Notes: generated from the sequence alone by a model not told the origin. A DNA stretch of 64,000 nucleotides from Leptospira johnsonii (GCF_003112675.1 NZ_BFAY01000005.1:186001-250000); one strand, 5' to 3'; counted from the first letter of the stretch, positions 12,235 through 22,169 are shown. Made by a program: numbers and translations.

Positions 12235-12295
12235 TCGCGATTGACAGAATGGGTGAGTAGGCTCCAGTGTCAAGGAAATTCAAACCAGGGTAGAG

Positions 12296-12967
12296 TCAGA
12301 CCAGTTCGTACTTTTTCTTCTGCTTTTTATCTTCCGGATCCAAGATGAATCTTTCAGGATGAAATACAATATTCCAATATCTTTTGGAATAAGCCACCAC
12401 TCCAATACTTAGGATCAAGACCAAGACATAACCCGAATATTCCGGATGATGGAAGAAATGATTTTCAGGCAAAGTAGGACCGATCAGAGGCAAGGTCATA
12501 TACCACAAAACCGCAGCTGCAACAAGACCAACTCCGATCTTACCCCACCAATTCGGTTTTCCTTGGATCCCTCTTTTTAAATACAAGAATCCACCCAACC
12601 AGACTCCTAAAGTTTCTCTTAGGATATAGATAAGAAGGATCCAAAGAGGGAATTGATAATAATGAACGATAACTGACAGTCCACCTATTGTGACGAACTT
12701 ATCGCAGATAGGATCCAGGTATTTTCCCAAGACGGATTCTTGGGAGAGTAGGCGGGCTAGAAACCCGTCTAGAAAATCTGTGAGCACTGCGAGAATACAG
12801 GTACCTATGGCTAAAAATAAATATTCGCTGCTACGAGGAGACTCGATATGTTTGCGAGTGAAATGTATAAAAAAAGGAAGAAGTAAAACTCTAGAGACGG
12901 ATAAAAAATTAGAAAGTGTAAACACCCTCTCTTCGAGTAGATCCTTTGGTTTTTTTTCGTGAAGCAT
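12296..12967 (-). CDS. CDP-alcohol phosphatidyltransferase, PgsA-like
   Basis: Integral membrane enzyme that most likely makes phosphatidylglycerol phosphate from CDP-diacylglycerol and glycerol 3-phosphate. The family catalytic motif D-G-x2-A-R-x8-G-x3-D-x3-D is present as DGFLAR...G...D...D within about residues 65-90. The 223 residues contain five or six hydrophobic segments, and a charged C-terminus (EDKKQKKKYELV). It stands between two tRNA genes. Phosphatidylserine synthase or another CDP-alcohol transferase is the main alternative. Confidence 0.8.
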   Translation of the reverse strand: MLHEKKPKDLLEERVFTLSNFLSVSRVLLLPFFIHFTRKHIESPRSSEYLFLAIGTCILAVLTDFLDGFLARLLSQESVLGKYLDPICDKFVTIGGLSVIVHYYQFPLWILLIYILRETLGVWLGGFLYLKRGIQGKPNWWGKIGVGLVAAAVLWYMTLPLIGPTLPENHFFHHPEYSGYVLVLILSIGVVAYSKRYWNIVFHPERFILDPEDKKQKKKYELV

Positions 12968-13094
12968 TTAAGAAGGCCAGTAGTCGGAAAAACTCCGCTA
13001 TTGGAAAGGCTATGGAAGGGACTTAAAAATTCATCCCTTTTTCAGATAAACGAATTGACCCCCGAGCTCGCTCAGAAATTATGTTCTTCATAAA

Positions 13095-13169
<75 letters not shown>

Positions 13170-13207
13170 AAATTCCCAAACAATCTAAGATTTGGCTCGA
13201 AGGTGGG

Positions 13208-14257
13208 TCAAATAAACTCTTCCGAGTCCTTCTTAATAATAATTTCTCCGATCTCTTCCAAATCACGTAAGGCGGTCAGAATACTGTTTCTTGCGTCTGT
13301 GATCTCTTTCAGGGTCACTTTTCCTCGGATATCCATACTTTCTAAAATATCATTGGCCCTGTTTTTGGACATTGCCTCGAAGAAATGAGCCTTGATCTGG
13401 TCGGAAGCTCCTCTTAGAGCGATTGCGATCAGATCGTCGTCTCCTATTCGATTGATGATTAACCTCATTTCTTTGGAATTGAGAAGAAGAACATCTTCGA
13501 ATGTGTACAATTTTTCCCGAACCTGAGAGGCAAGTTCAGGAGATTGTTCTTCTAGTTCTTTTAGGATAGTCTCTTCTAAAGATTTATCCATGTGATTTAG
13601 AATATTTGCGAGAGCTTCGGCTCCTCCGGCTTCGCTGAATTCGGATTTGTCCCTTTGTTCATATTTTTTCTTAAGAACTTTTGCGATCTGACGGATCGCA
13701 TCTGGATGGGTTTTGGTCGTATTTGCCAGTCTTAGCGCGACCTTACTTTGTAGTTCTTTTGGAAGGAACTTAAGCGTTTCCGCTGCTTTTTTAGGATGTA
13801 AAAATGCAAGTGTGACTGCGATCGTTTGGGTATGCTCCGGTGCTAGAAGGTGAGCGAGTGTTTGGGGTTCCGCGTCGTTTAAGAAGGAAAAATCTTCTTC
13901 AGTGTCCTTTCTATCTAGTTTTCCTAATATGTTTTCGGATTTTTCTTTACCCAGGGACTTTTGAAGTAACTCTCTGGCGGTTTCAATTCCGCCTCTGGAT
14001 TCTGAGGCCAGGTCTTTTAGGGAACCTTGGAAATCTAAGAGAACTTCCTCTTTTTCGGATTTGCTGATCGTTTTGATCTTTGCCATTTCCTGGACGATCT
14101 CTTCGATCAACTTTTCATCCAGCTGGGCTAATGCCTTGGCAGCTGCTTCCTTGTCTAAGGATAACAGTAGCATTGCTGCTTTTTTAACTTTTTGGTCTCT
14201 GGTTTTAAGATTGGAATCTTGGTCCACTGCTTCTTCGCCCACAAAGAAATCAGGCAA
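13208..14257 (-). CDS. fliG: Flagellar motor switch protein FliG
   Basis: Rotor protein that links the MS ring to FliM/FliN and meets the stator. N-terminal domain about residues 20-110, middle domain with EHTQ at 141-144, a GGAEALANILN segment, and the C-terminal torque helix region (ALRGASDQIKAHFFEAMSKNRA) with charged residues. The usual EHPQ FliM-contact motif reads EHTQ here. The start is a TTG at 14257 with no good ribosome site, overlapping the pdhC end by 8 bases, so translation probably depends on coupling to pdhC. Leptospira genomes carry more than one fliG; this is one paralogue. Length (349 aa) is normal. Confidence 0.92.
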   Translation of the reverse strand: MPDFFVGEEAVDQDSNLKTRDQKVKKAAMLLLSLDKEAAAKALAQLDEKLIEEIVQEMAKIKTISKSEKEEVLLDFQGSLKDLASESRGGIETARELLQKSLGKEKSENILGKLDRKDTEEDFSFLNDAEPQTLAHLLAPEHTQTIAVTLAFLHPKKAAETLKFLPKELQSKVALRLANTTKTHPDAIRQIAKVLKKKYEQRDKSEFSEAGGAEALANILNHMDKSLEETILKELEEQSPELASQVREKLYTFEDVLLLNSKEMRLIINRIGDDDLIAIALRGASDQIKAHFFEAMSKNRANDILESMDIRGKVTLKEITDARNSILTALRDLEEIGEIIIKKDSEEFI

Positions 14258-15572
14258 GTAACCGAAGAGGATGTTCCAGAAAATTTCGAAACACTTCCAA
14301 CCAACCGGCTCCTACCGCACCGTCTACCACTCTATGATCACAAGAAAGGCAGACTGAAAGAGTTTTTCCAGGGACTATACTTCCGTTTTTGAGTACCGGT
14401 TTGGATACCACGTTTCCTACTGCGAGGATTGCGGCCTCAGGTTCGTTGATTACCGCTGCAAAACGATTTACTCCGAACATTCCCAAATTGGAAACAGTGA
14501 AGGTTCCGTCTGAAAACTCTTCCGGTTTGAGTTTTCGTTCCCTTGCACGGGAAGCAAGCTCTTTTACCGTCCTACCTATTTCTAAAACGGACCTTTTGTC
14601 TGCGTTCCTTACATAAGGAGTAATTAGACCTCCTTCGATAGAAACTGCTACACCCACATCTACTCTTCCATGTTTTAAGATATGATCTTCTCTCCAGGAA
14701 GAATTTACTTCCGGTACTTTTAGAAGCGCAAGTGCAGAAGCTCTGATAATAAAATCGTTTATACTGAGTTTGATCTCTTCTCCGGATTCCTTTAGGTCGG
14801 AGTTAAAATTTTCCCTCAAATGTACGAGCGCATCTGCATCAATTTCCATATCCAAATAGAAATGAGGCTGGTGGGTTTTGGAATGAACCAAACGAGAAGC
14901 GATCGTTTTTCTCATTCCAGAGATGGGAAGTTTCTCTTCTTGTATATGCCCTCCAGCAAATGGAGAAGTTCCGCTCGCCGAAAATGAGGAGATCCCGTTT
15001 TCAATATCTCGTTTGATAATTCTACCGTCAGGTCCGCTTCCTCTGATCTTGGAAAGATCAATGCCAGTTTCCTGGGCCAAACGTTTTGCTAAAGGAGAAG
15101 CCTTTACTCTTCCTTCAAGTGCTCCAGGAGAAAGTCCTCTGGAAACGGGGCTTTCTTTGGGTGCAGGGGCCTCTTCCTCTTCTTCCTCGGAAACTGTCGA
15201 AGATACTACAGTTTCCTGTTTTTTAGGCGCCGGGCTTGCGGTAGGCGAGGCAGCCGGAGAAGGTGCTGGGGTAGAAGTAGCCGAGGCAGATGACCTGGAC
15301 TTGGCTTCCGAGAGTAGGGAGGTGATATCTTCTCCCGCTTTTCCTATAATTGCAACCGGGGCTCCTACGGGGAGTTTGGCGCCTTCCTGGGCTAGGATTT
15401 CCAAAAGTACTCCGGAATCAAATGCCTCCATTTCCATGACCGCTTTATCGGTTTCGACCTCGGCTAATATTTCCCCGATGGCGACCGAGTCACCCTTCTT
15501 CTTCAGCCATTTTACCAAAACACCTTCCGACATTGTCGGGGAAAGTTGGGTCATTTCGGAAATTTTTGCCAT
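14250..15572 (-). CDS. pdhC: Pyruvate dehydrogenase E2, dihydrolipoamide acetyltransferase
   Basis: Core subunit that moves the acetyl group from lipoate to CoA. Residues 1-78 form a lipoyl domain with the modified lysine at K43 (VETDKAVMEME), followed by an Ala/Pro/Ser-rich linker with an acidic run, the subunit-binding domain around residues 155-190 (SPLAKRLAQETGIDLSKI, GSGPDGRI), and the catalytic domain ending with SCDHRVVDG that holds the active His and Asp. One lipoyl domain and 440 residues are normal. Third gene of pdhA-pdhB-pdhC-fliG. An alternative is a branched-chain or acetoin dehydrogenase E2. Confidence 0.92.
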   Translation of the reverse strand: MAKISEMTQLSPTMSEGVLVKWLKKKGDSVAIGEILAEVETDKAVMEMEAFDSGVLLEILAQEGAKLPVGAPVAIIGKAGEDITSLLSEAKSRSSASATSTPAPSPAASPTASPAPKKQETVVSSTVSEEEEEEAPAPKESPVSRGLSPGALEGRVKASPLAKRLAQETGIDLSKIRGSGPDGRIIKRDIENGISSFSASGTSPFAGGHIQEEKLPISGMRKTIASRLVHSKTHQPHFYLDMEIDADALVHLRENFNSDLKESGEEIKLSINDFIIRASALALLKVPEVNSSWREDHILKHGRVDVGVAVSIEGGLITPYVRNADKRSVLEIGRTVKELASRARERKLKPEEFSDGTFTVSNLGMFGVNRFAAVINEPEAAILAVGNVVSKPVLKNGSIVPGKTLSVCLSCDHRVVDGAVGAGWLEVFRNFLEHPLRLLA

Positions 15573-15616
15573 ATATTTTTCCTGTTTATAATATAATAAT
15601 ATTCGAATATTATGAA

Positions 15617-16591
15617 TTACTTAATCATTTCTCTGACTTTTTTGATAATTTTATCTTCGCTTGGCAGGGAGGATTTTTCAAGATTGGCAGCATAGGGCAT
15701 AGGCACATCTTCCTGGGTGATCCTTTCTACCGGAGAATCCAGATAATCGAATGCTTCTTTTTGGATAAGATAGGCAACTTGTGCGCCGAATCCCGCCACA
15801 TTCCAACCTTCTTCCACTATGAGAGCTCTATTTGTTTTCCTGACAGAAGCCAAAATCCCTTCTTCGTCTAAAGGTCTTATACTTCTTAGATCTAAAACTT
15901 CGACTGAAATTCCTTCTTTTGCCAGTTTTTCCGCTGCGGGAAGGACATACATAAGGGCTCTAGACCAACTGATGATCGTGAGTTGTGTACCTTCTCTTTT
16001 GATATCCGATTTACCCATCGGGATCAAAAATTCTCCGTCCGGAACTTCTCCCTTAGAGCCGTACAATACCTCGCTCTCTATGAAGATGGTTGGGTTATTA
16101 TCTCGGATGGAAGTTTTTAAAAGTCCGTAAGCATCTGATGGAGTGTAGGGGGCGAGCACCTTTAAGCCGGGTATATGTGCATACCAACTCTCGAAGGATT
16201 GGGAGTGTTGGGCTGCGAGTCTTCCTCCAGCGCCTCCTGCACCCCTGAAAACGATTGGGATCGGAAATTGTCCCGCACTCATATAATTCATTTTCGCCGC
16301 GGAGTTGATGATCTGATCGATTGCCACAAGTGAGAAGTTCCAGGTCATAAATTCTATGATTGGTCTAAGGCCTACCATAGCCGCACCTATTCCGACTCCT
16401 GCAAAACCGTTCTCAGAAATTGGAGTGTCTATGATCCTTCTTTCTCCGAACTTAGCGAGCATTCCTTGGGAAACTTTGTAGGCGCCTTCGTAATGACCTA
16501 CTTCTTCTCCCATGAGAAAGATATTCGGATCCTTCTCCATTTCTTCCGTCATTGCGCGATTGAGTGCTTCTCTGTAAGTGAGTACTGCCAT
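15617..16591 (-). CDS. pdhB: Pyruvate dehydrogenase E1 component, beta subunit
   Basis: Half of the heterotetrameric E1 that decarboxylates pyruvate with thiamine diphosphate. Family segments seen are LTYREALNRAMTEEMEKD, FLMGEEVGHYEGAYKVS, DTPISENGFAGVGIGAAM and the C-terminal VEEGWNVAGFGAQVA. I take the ATG at 16591, which overlaps the pdhA stop by one base (TAATG); a longer open frame to 16627 adds 12 residues foreign to the family. The product is 324 residues, the usual size. Confidence 0.93.
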   Translation of the reverse strand: MAVLTYREALNRAMTEEMEKDPNIFLMGEEVGHYEGAYKVSQGMLAKFGERRIIDTPISENGFAGVGIGAAMVGLRPIIEFMTWNFSLVAIDQIINSAAKMNYMSAGQFPIPIVFRGAGGAGGRLAAQHSQSFESWYAHIPGLKVLAPYTPSDAYGLLKTSIRDNNPTIFIESEVLYGSKGEVPDGEFLIPMGKSDIKREGTQLTIISWSRALMYVLPAAEKLAKEGISVEVLDLRSIRPLDEEGILASVRKTNRALIVEEGWNVAGFGAQVAYLIQKEAFDYLDSPVERITQEDVPMPYAANLEKSSLPSEDKIIKKVREMIK

Positions 16592-17571
16592 TATACGTTC
16601 TCCGCATAAACATGCTTGTACAACCAACCAAGAGGAGGTTCTTCACTTTTTTCTGCGAAGTCTACAGATTCCTCTACGGTTTTGAGAATGATCTCATCCA
16701 TCTTGGTCAATTCTTCTTGGGCCCAACCCGCTGCGAGTAGATCCTTTTCTGCTTTGATCAGAGGATCTCCTTGTTTATATTTTTCTAATTCTTCTTTGGT
16801 CCTGTATTTTGCTGGGTCCGACATAGAGTGACCTCTGAATCTATAGGTGGAAATTTCCATGAGAGTAGGGCCTTCTCCTCTTCTTGCTCTTTCCACTGCG
16901 ACCTTTACGTGTTCTCTGACTTTTCGGACCTCGTCACCTTCTATATGATCTCTAGCAATATCATAAGCGGCAGCTCTTACGGAAACGTCTTTGACTGAGA
17001 GAGCTCTATATTCCGGAGTTCCCATTGCGTAGTGATTGTTCTCACAGATCATGACTAATGGAAGTTTCCAGATAGCGGCTAAGTTCATTCCTTCGTGAAA
17101 GGATCCGATGTTTGCTGCACCTTCTCCAAAAAAACATAATGTAACTGCACCGTCTTCGCGATACTTGGAGGCGTAGGCGATTCCTGCGGCAAGAGAGATA
17201 TGCCCGCCTACAATGCCATGCCCTCCCATGAAATTCTTCTTTTTATCGAAAAAGTGCATGGAGCCTCCGTTTCCGGATACAATCCCAGTTCTTTTGCCGA
17301 ATAATTCAGCCATGAGAGCTTTTGGCTCTAATCCTCTGGCGAGTGCGTGGCCATGATCTCTATAGGTGGAGACTATATAATCTTTTTGTTCTAAAGCGGA
17401 GATTGCTCCCACTCCCACAGCTTCTTGACCGATGTATAAATGGCAGAAGCCGCCGATTTTGCCCATGCTGTACGCTTTTGCGGAAGCTTCTTCGAAGCGA
17501 CGGATCAAAAGCATTTGTCTGTATAATTCTAATAGATCTTCGGTTTCTTTTTTTGTTTTTGGTTGGCTCAT
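16591..17571 (-). CDS. pdhA: Pyruvate dehydrogenase E1 component, alpha subunit
   Basis: Binds thiamine diphosphate and starts oxidative decarboxylation of pyruvate. The ThDP motif is present as GEGAANIGSFHEGMNLAA...ENNHYAMGT (GDG-x-N type, with GEG in place of GDG). Also typical are GFCHLYIGQEAVGVGA and the phosphorylation-loop-like YRFRGHSMSDPAKYR. The 326 residues match the short alpha subunits of bacterial PDH. It is the first gene of the operon; the lipoamide dehydrogenase (E3) gene is not in this window. Confidence 0.93.
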   Translation of the reverse strand: MSQPKTKKETEDLLELYRQMLLIRRFEEASAKAYSMGKIGGFCHLYIGQEAVGVGAISALEQKDYIVSTYRDHGHALARGLEPKALMAELFGKRTGIVSGNGGSMHFFDKKKNFMGGHGIVGGHISLAAGIAYASKYREDGAVTLCFFGEGAANIGSFHEGMNLAAIWKLPLVMICENNHYAMGTPEYRALSVKDVSVRAAAYDIARDHIEGDEVRKVREHVKVAVERARRGEGPTLMEISTYRFRGHSMSDPAKYRTKEELEKYKQGDPLIKAEKDLLAAGWAQEELTKMDEIILKTVEESVDFAEKSEEPPLGWLYKHVYAENV

Positions 17572-17982
17572 AGTACTTTAGGAAATACGAAAACAATCGC
17601 AAAATATCTTCTTAGAACTAGGATATGCAAACTGATTTCAGAAATTTTTTGAAAAATCCCATCTTTAAGAAAGGGGAGTGCTTTTTTCAAAAAAATGCTT
17701 ATGGAAATTTCCGATTCGTTCGAACTTTTAGATGAGCCCAAAAAAGGAAAATTTTTTCTAAAATTTCTCCAATTCTGTTTCCCTCCTTTCTTCATAAATC
17801 GCTTAAAATCGTTAAAAAACGGCTAAAATGAGCGAAAAACTCCATTTTCGTTAAAATTAATCTAGGCTAGGTGCTTCACCGAAGATATATCTGAAGGAAA
17901 CCCTGAATTTCGAGGTTTTTCTCGGATTTCAGCCTTCATTAAATATATAGAAAAAAAGACCAAAACCAAACCAGCACAAGAT
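17572..17982. other. Divergent promoter region of pdhA and the first flagellin gene
   Basis: About 410 bases without a gene, A+T-rich, with runs of A and T around 17740-17870. Promoters for both directions must lie here. I could not assemble a convincing sigma-28 promoter (TAAA-N15-GCCGATAA) at the normal spacing, and no ORF with a ribosome site is present. Confidence 0.6.
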
Positions 17983-18035
17983 CCCGGCACGGATGCCGGG
18001 CTCATGATCAGTTTCAAGGAGGAAACTCATGATCA
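17983..18035 (+). promoter_or_regulatory. Flagellin leader with two GGA-loop hairpins (CsrA-like sites)
   Basis: Hairpin 1 is CCCGGC-ACGGAT-GCCGGG (17983-18000), whose loop carries ACGGA, a match to the CsrA core ANGGA. Hairpin 2 is AGTTTC-AAGGAG-GAAACT (18010-18027) and holds the entire Shine-Dalgarno in its loop. The lower stem can extend through the self-complementary TGATCA copies at 18005-18010 and 18030-18035, leaving a bulge at the ATG. The hairpins are seen directly; CsrA binding is inferred. Confidence 0.6.
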
Positions 18036-18874
18036 TTAACCATAACTTAGCCGCGATTAACTCCCACCGCGTTCTGAAGTTCCAGAACAACGAAGTGGCG
18101 AAAAACATGGAGGCTCTTTCTTCCGGTATGCGTATTAACCGCGCCGGTGATGATGCATCCGGTCTAGCCGTTTCCGAGAAAATGAGAACTCAGGTGAAAG
18201 GACTTCGCCAAGCGGAGAGAAACACTGAGGACGGCATGTCCCTGATCCAAACTACGGAAGGATATCTGCAGGAAACTAATGATATCATCCAGAGGGTCCG
18301 TGTACTTGCTATCCAATCTTCCAACGGAATCTACGGTGCAGAAGACCGTCAGATGATCCAAGTAGAAGTTTCTCAGCTTATAGACGAAATTGATCGCATT
18401 TCCTCCCAAGCAGAGTTTAACAAGATGGCATTGCTCCAAGGCGATTTCGCTCGTGGATCAAGAACCGCTTCTATGTGGTTCCACATCGGACCGAACCAGC
18501 ACCAGAGGGAACGTGTCTATATCGCAACTATGACCGCTAAGGCTCTGAATTTGATCAAGTCTGACGGGACACTTTTGACTCTTTCTACTGCTGAACTTTC
18601 TAACGAAGCAATCGGCTTTCTTGACGATGCTTTAATGAAAATCAACAAACAAAGAGCAAATCTTGGAGCTTACTATAACAGATTAGAGCATGCCTCTAAA
18701 GGTCTGATGGTAGCTTACGAGAACATCCAAGCTTCAGAGTCGAGAATCAGGGACGCGGATATGGCAGAGGAAACTGTTGCATTCACCAAGAACCAAATTT
18801 TGGTTCAATCGGGAACTGCAATGTTAGCACAAGCTAACGTAAGACCTCAGTCTGTCCTCCAGTTACTTAGGTAA
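18029..18874 (+). CDS. flaB: Flagellin FlaB, periplasmic flagellar core protein
   Basis: Core filament subunit of the periplasmic flagellum. In 281 residues it has the conserved flagellin N-terminal domain ([35 protein letters not shown]) and C-terminal domain ([25 protein letters not shown], ending VLQLLR). As usual in spirochaetes, the variable surface domain is almost absent. There is no signal peptide because it is exported by the flagellar type III system. AAGGAGG lies 6 bases before the ATG, inside a hairpin loop. A second flagellin gene follows after 407 bases. Confidence 0.95.
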   Translation: MIINHNLAAINSHRVLKFQNNEVAKNMEALSSGMRINRAGDDASGLAVSEKMRTQVKGLRQAERNTEDGMSLIQTTEGYLQETNDIIQRVRVLAIQSSNGIYGAEDRQMIQVEVSQLIDEIDRISSQAEFNKMALLQGDFARGSRTASMWFHIGPNQHQRERVYIATMTAKALNLIKSDGTLLTLSTAELSNEAIGFLDDALMKINKQRANLGAYYNRLEHASKGLMVAYENIQASESRIRDADMAEETVAFTKNQILVQSGTAMLAQANVRPQSVLQLLR

Positions 18875-18890
18875 TTAGGACTTTCCGGCA

Positions 18891-18912
18891 GCGGGAGCAG
18901 TAATGCTCCCGC
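18891..18912 (+). terminator. Terminator-like hairpin after the first flagellin gene
   Basis: Perfect nine-base stem GCGGGAGCA/TGCTCCCGC closed by a GTAA tetraloop, 16 bases after the stop, flanked by CCGG on both sides that can extend the stem. Followed by a short CTTTT rather than a full T tract. Confidence 0.65.
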
Positions 18913-18920
18913 ACCGGGAA

Positions 18921-19175
18921 CTTTTCTGTAGAACTCCGAAGCCGCGTTATGCGGCTATCCTTGTCTACAGACCTAAGAAAAGGTACAGGAAAAACGTCGG
19001 GTCTCTAACATTCTTCATCCCCAATTTTTTTCCGGTTCCTTTTCCGAGGACGATTCCGAGGAAACGAAAACCGGGTTAGTAATAACCTAAAGCTTATTGT
19101 ACTTTTGTAAGATCGTGATCGTAAGATTACGCTCTTGCTGTTGATTGAAAATATCCTAACTCTTCGAGGGAGAAG
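18921..19175 (+). ncRNA. Structured intergenic RNA candidate between the flagellin genes
   Basis: At 18925-18971 the arms TCTGTAGA and TCTACAGA enclose an inner hairpin AGCCGC-GTTAT-GCGGCT (18940-18956). At 19032-19074 the arms CCGGTT/AACCGG enclose TTTCC/GGAAA. These can be pictured either as read-through processing elements or as a separate small RNA. The class is a guess from base pairing only. Confidence 0.35.
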
Positions 19176-19281
19176 ATGACCTGTCGGGTGGTCCGACCGG
19201 GTCCATCCCGGAACACCGGACAGGTCATGTCCGATCGGAGGATAGGGAGATCCTCCGGAAACTCTCTACAAGGAGTGTAGG
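19176..19281 (+). promoter_or_regulatory. Structured leader of the second flagellin gene, CsrA-like
   Basis: Three successive hairpins: ATGACCTGTC/GACAGGTCAT (19176-19185 with 19219-19228, inner CCGGG/CCCGG), CGGAGGAT-AGGGAG-ATCCTCCG (19236-19257), and CTACA-AGGAG-TGTAG (19266-19280), which ends one base before the ATG. The last matches the CsrA consensus RUACARGGAUGU over UACAAGGA and UGU with one inserted G, and holds the Shine-Dalgarno in its loop. Pairing is directly seen; regulation is inferred. Confidence 0.65.
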
Positions 19282-20130
<849 letters not shown>

Positions 20131-20145
20131 TTTTCGGGAACAGGC

Positions 20146-20179
20146 ACCACCGGAAGGGAAATCCTCCGGTGGTTTTTTT
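20146..20179 (+). terminator. Intrinsic terminator of the second flagellin gene
   Basis: Stem ACCACCGG/CCGGTGGT (20146-20153 with 20166-20173) with further inner pairs, followed directly by seven T. The T tract contains the stop codon of the convergent acyltransferase gene. Confidence 0.85.
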
Positions 20180-22169
20180 ATTTTGGGGCGAATCTTTCCC
20201 CTAACCATTTAGATCCTTCTGGGTTGAGATGGTTGCCGTCTCTATACATTAACTTTCCATCTTTTATTGCCCAACACCAATATTGGTCGCAAAGTTGTTT
20301 CCAAGGTTCCCAGATTTTTACTTCGTTAATCGGAAAGGAATCAGATATATAATCTAAAATTTTATGATAATCTTGATTGCGTTCGTCGAATTCTCTCCTT
20401 GAGACAGCGCAAGGATTTTTGACTCCATAATATGTAAGCCTAAAAGGTCTTTGGTTTCCGCAAGCCTTAGGATCGAAACCTAATTCAGGATTATCCGAAA
20501 TCAGAATTACCTTTTTCCCGGAAGACTGAAGTTTGCGGACGGTCTCGAACAATGAAATTTTATAAATTTCTTTCGAATCTTTTAGACTCGTATTTAGACT
20601 TGTTACCATTCTGGCATCAATATGGTTCTCGATTTCTCCAAAACCTTTTCCAGTCATATGTGTCGGGCCTCTTCCGCTTAAAATAACCGTTTTGATGGAC
20701 TCACTATCTGAGACGTATTTCAGAATTCTTTGTGTGATAGAACATTCGAAATTGCGATATTTTGTAACACCTGCTAGGATCGGACATGCACTCATTCCCA
20801 AGAGTATTAAATTTTTGTTTTGCTTGATTCGGTAATATTCGGATAGTCCATAATAAAAATGTTCGGAATGGCTATCTCCGATAAGAGCAATTTCGGGATT
20901 TTGGTTCGAATCGGTATAAGAACAATAAGTTAGGCCTTGTCCTAAAGCAGTCTTGAATTCTTCCCGGCAGTCTTTTTGAGTGAAACTCCATTTCTGAAAC
21001 GTTAAGTCAGAGGTTTCAAATTCTCTTCCCCTAAATTTCAATCCTTGATTCGTGTAGATAAATCTTCCTACTATTCCTATAGAAACGAGTAAAATTACGA
21101 GAATAATAGAAATGTATCTGCTCTCTTTGAAACGGATTTTCTTTTCCAAAAATGCCCAAGTCAAATATGAGAACAAAATAGATATGAAAACTGCAAGTAC
21201 TCGAATTTGCCAAATCGGAGTTCCTCCTTCTAAAATATTTGCAAAGGATAGTAGAGGCCAATGCCATAAATATAAGGGGAAACTAATCAAGCCAAAAAAT
21301 ATAGAGATAGGGTTTCCTAAAACTTTACGATTAAATCTAGAACGATTTCCTGAATTGATAAGTAATACCGCTCCTAATACAGGAACTAAAGCCAGGAATC
21401 CGGGAAATGCGGATCCTTTTTTAATTAGAAAAATTCCTAAAAAGATACATAAGATTCCTAATACCGATTGAAGCTCCGGAAAGATTGGATTTTTATCCGG
21501 ATCTGCGACCTTCTTTTTAAATTGATGATACCAAGCGAGTAGTGATCCAGATAGAAGCTCCCAAACACGAGTGCTAGGTAGATAAAAGGTTCTGACTGGA
21601 TCAGAGTATATATTCCAAATATTTAAACCGAAAGAAATAAAAGTGAGAATAACGGTGACCAATATGAGATTTCGTTTGAATTTATGAGTCAAAAATAGGA
21701 GTAGGGGCCATAAAATATAGAATTGCTCTTCGATTGCCAATGACCATAGATGTAAAAGCGGTTTTTGTTCGGATAAAGGATTAAAATAATCAGTAAAATC
21801 ACGTAAAAAATCAAAATTAGAATAAAAGAATACTCCGGCTACGGTTTGTTTTCCTAAGTTCTTGTATTCTTCCGAGAATAGAGAGAAATATCCGAATATT
21901 AGACAGACAATTAGTACTGTAGATAGCGCGGGGAAAATTCTACGTATTCTTCGGGAATAAAAATCTAAAAAGCTAAAATTCCCTAATTCGAGAGAGCGGG
22001 ATAAAATCGTGGATATCAGGTATCCTGAAATCACGAAAAATATATCTACCCCGATAAAGCCTCCGATCATAAATTCAGGAAAAGCGTGGAAGATCACCAC
22101 GGAAAGTACCGCAAGTGCCCTAAGCCCGTCTATATCCGGGCGATACTTTAAAGATTTAGTATGGCTCAT
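20178..22169 (-). CDS. Membrane acyltransferase (acyltransferase-3 family) with SGNH domain
   Basis: Probably adds acyl groups to a surface sugar polymer such as O antigen. The N-terminal part opens with RPDIDGLRALAVLSVVIFH and FIGVDIFFVISGYLIS, the hallmarks of OafA/YrhL-type acyltransferases, and has about ten membrane segments to residue 385. The C-terminal 260 residues are a periplasmic SGNH hydrolase-like domain with the nucleophile in IALIGDSHSEH and the Asp-x-x-His of YRDGNHLNPEGS. At 663 residues it is the full two-domain type. The gene looks more A+T-rich than its neighbours and is bracketed by copies of the flaB tail, which suggests insertion. Its stop lies in the flaB terminator. 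Confidence 0.88.
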   Translation of the reverse strand: MSHTKSLKYRPDIDGLRALAVLSVVIFHAFPEFMIGGFIGVDIFFVISGYLISTILSRSLELGNFSFLDFYSRRIRRIFPALSTVLIVCLIFGYFSLFSEEYKNLGKQTVAGVFFYSNFDFLRDFTDYFNPLSEQKPLLHLWSLAIEEQFYILWPLLLFLTHKFKRNLILVTVILTFISFGLNIWNIYSDPVRTFYLPSTRVWELLSGSLLAWYHQFKKKVADPDKNPIFPELQSVLGILCIFLGIFLIKKGSAFPGFLALVPVLGAVLLINSGNRSRFNRKVLGNPISIFFGLISFPLYLWHWPLLSFANILEGGTPIWQIRVLAVFISILFSYLTWAFLEKKIRFKESRYISIILVILLVSIGIVGRFIYTNQGLKFRGREFETSDLTFQKWSFTQKDCREEFKTALGQGLTYCSYTDSNQNPEIALIGDSHSEHFYYGLSEYYRIKQNKNLILLGMSACPILAGVTKYRNFECSITQRILKYVSDSESIKTVILSGRGPTHMTGKGFGEIENHIDARMVTSLNTSLKDSKEIYKISLFETVRKLQSSGKKVILISDNPELGFDPKACGNQRPFRLTYYGVKNPCAVSRREFDERNQDYHKILDYISDSFPINEVKIWEPWKQLCDQYWCWAIKDGKLMYRDGNHLNPEGSKWLGERFAPK

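Noticed and set aside
14923..15591. 222-codon plus-strand ORF
   Set aside because: It is the mirror of the Ala/Pro/Ser-rich linker and lipoyl domain of pdhC; low complexity and no ribosome site.
17850..17905. Sigma-28 flagellin promoter (ACCGAAGA as -10)
   Set aside because: Five of eight bases match GCCGATAA but no TAAA lies at the right distance upstream.
18002..18036. Direct repeat CATGATCA as an insertion footprint
   Set aside because: The copies better fit the extended stem around the ribosome site, and no insertion is present.
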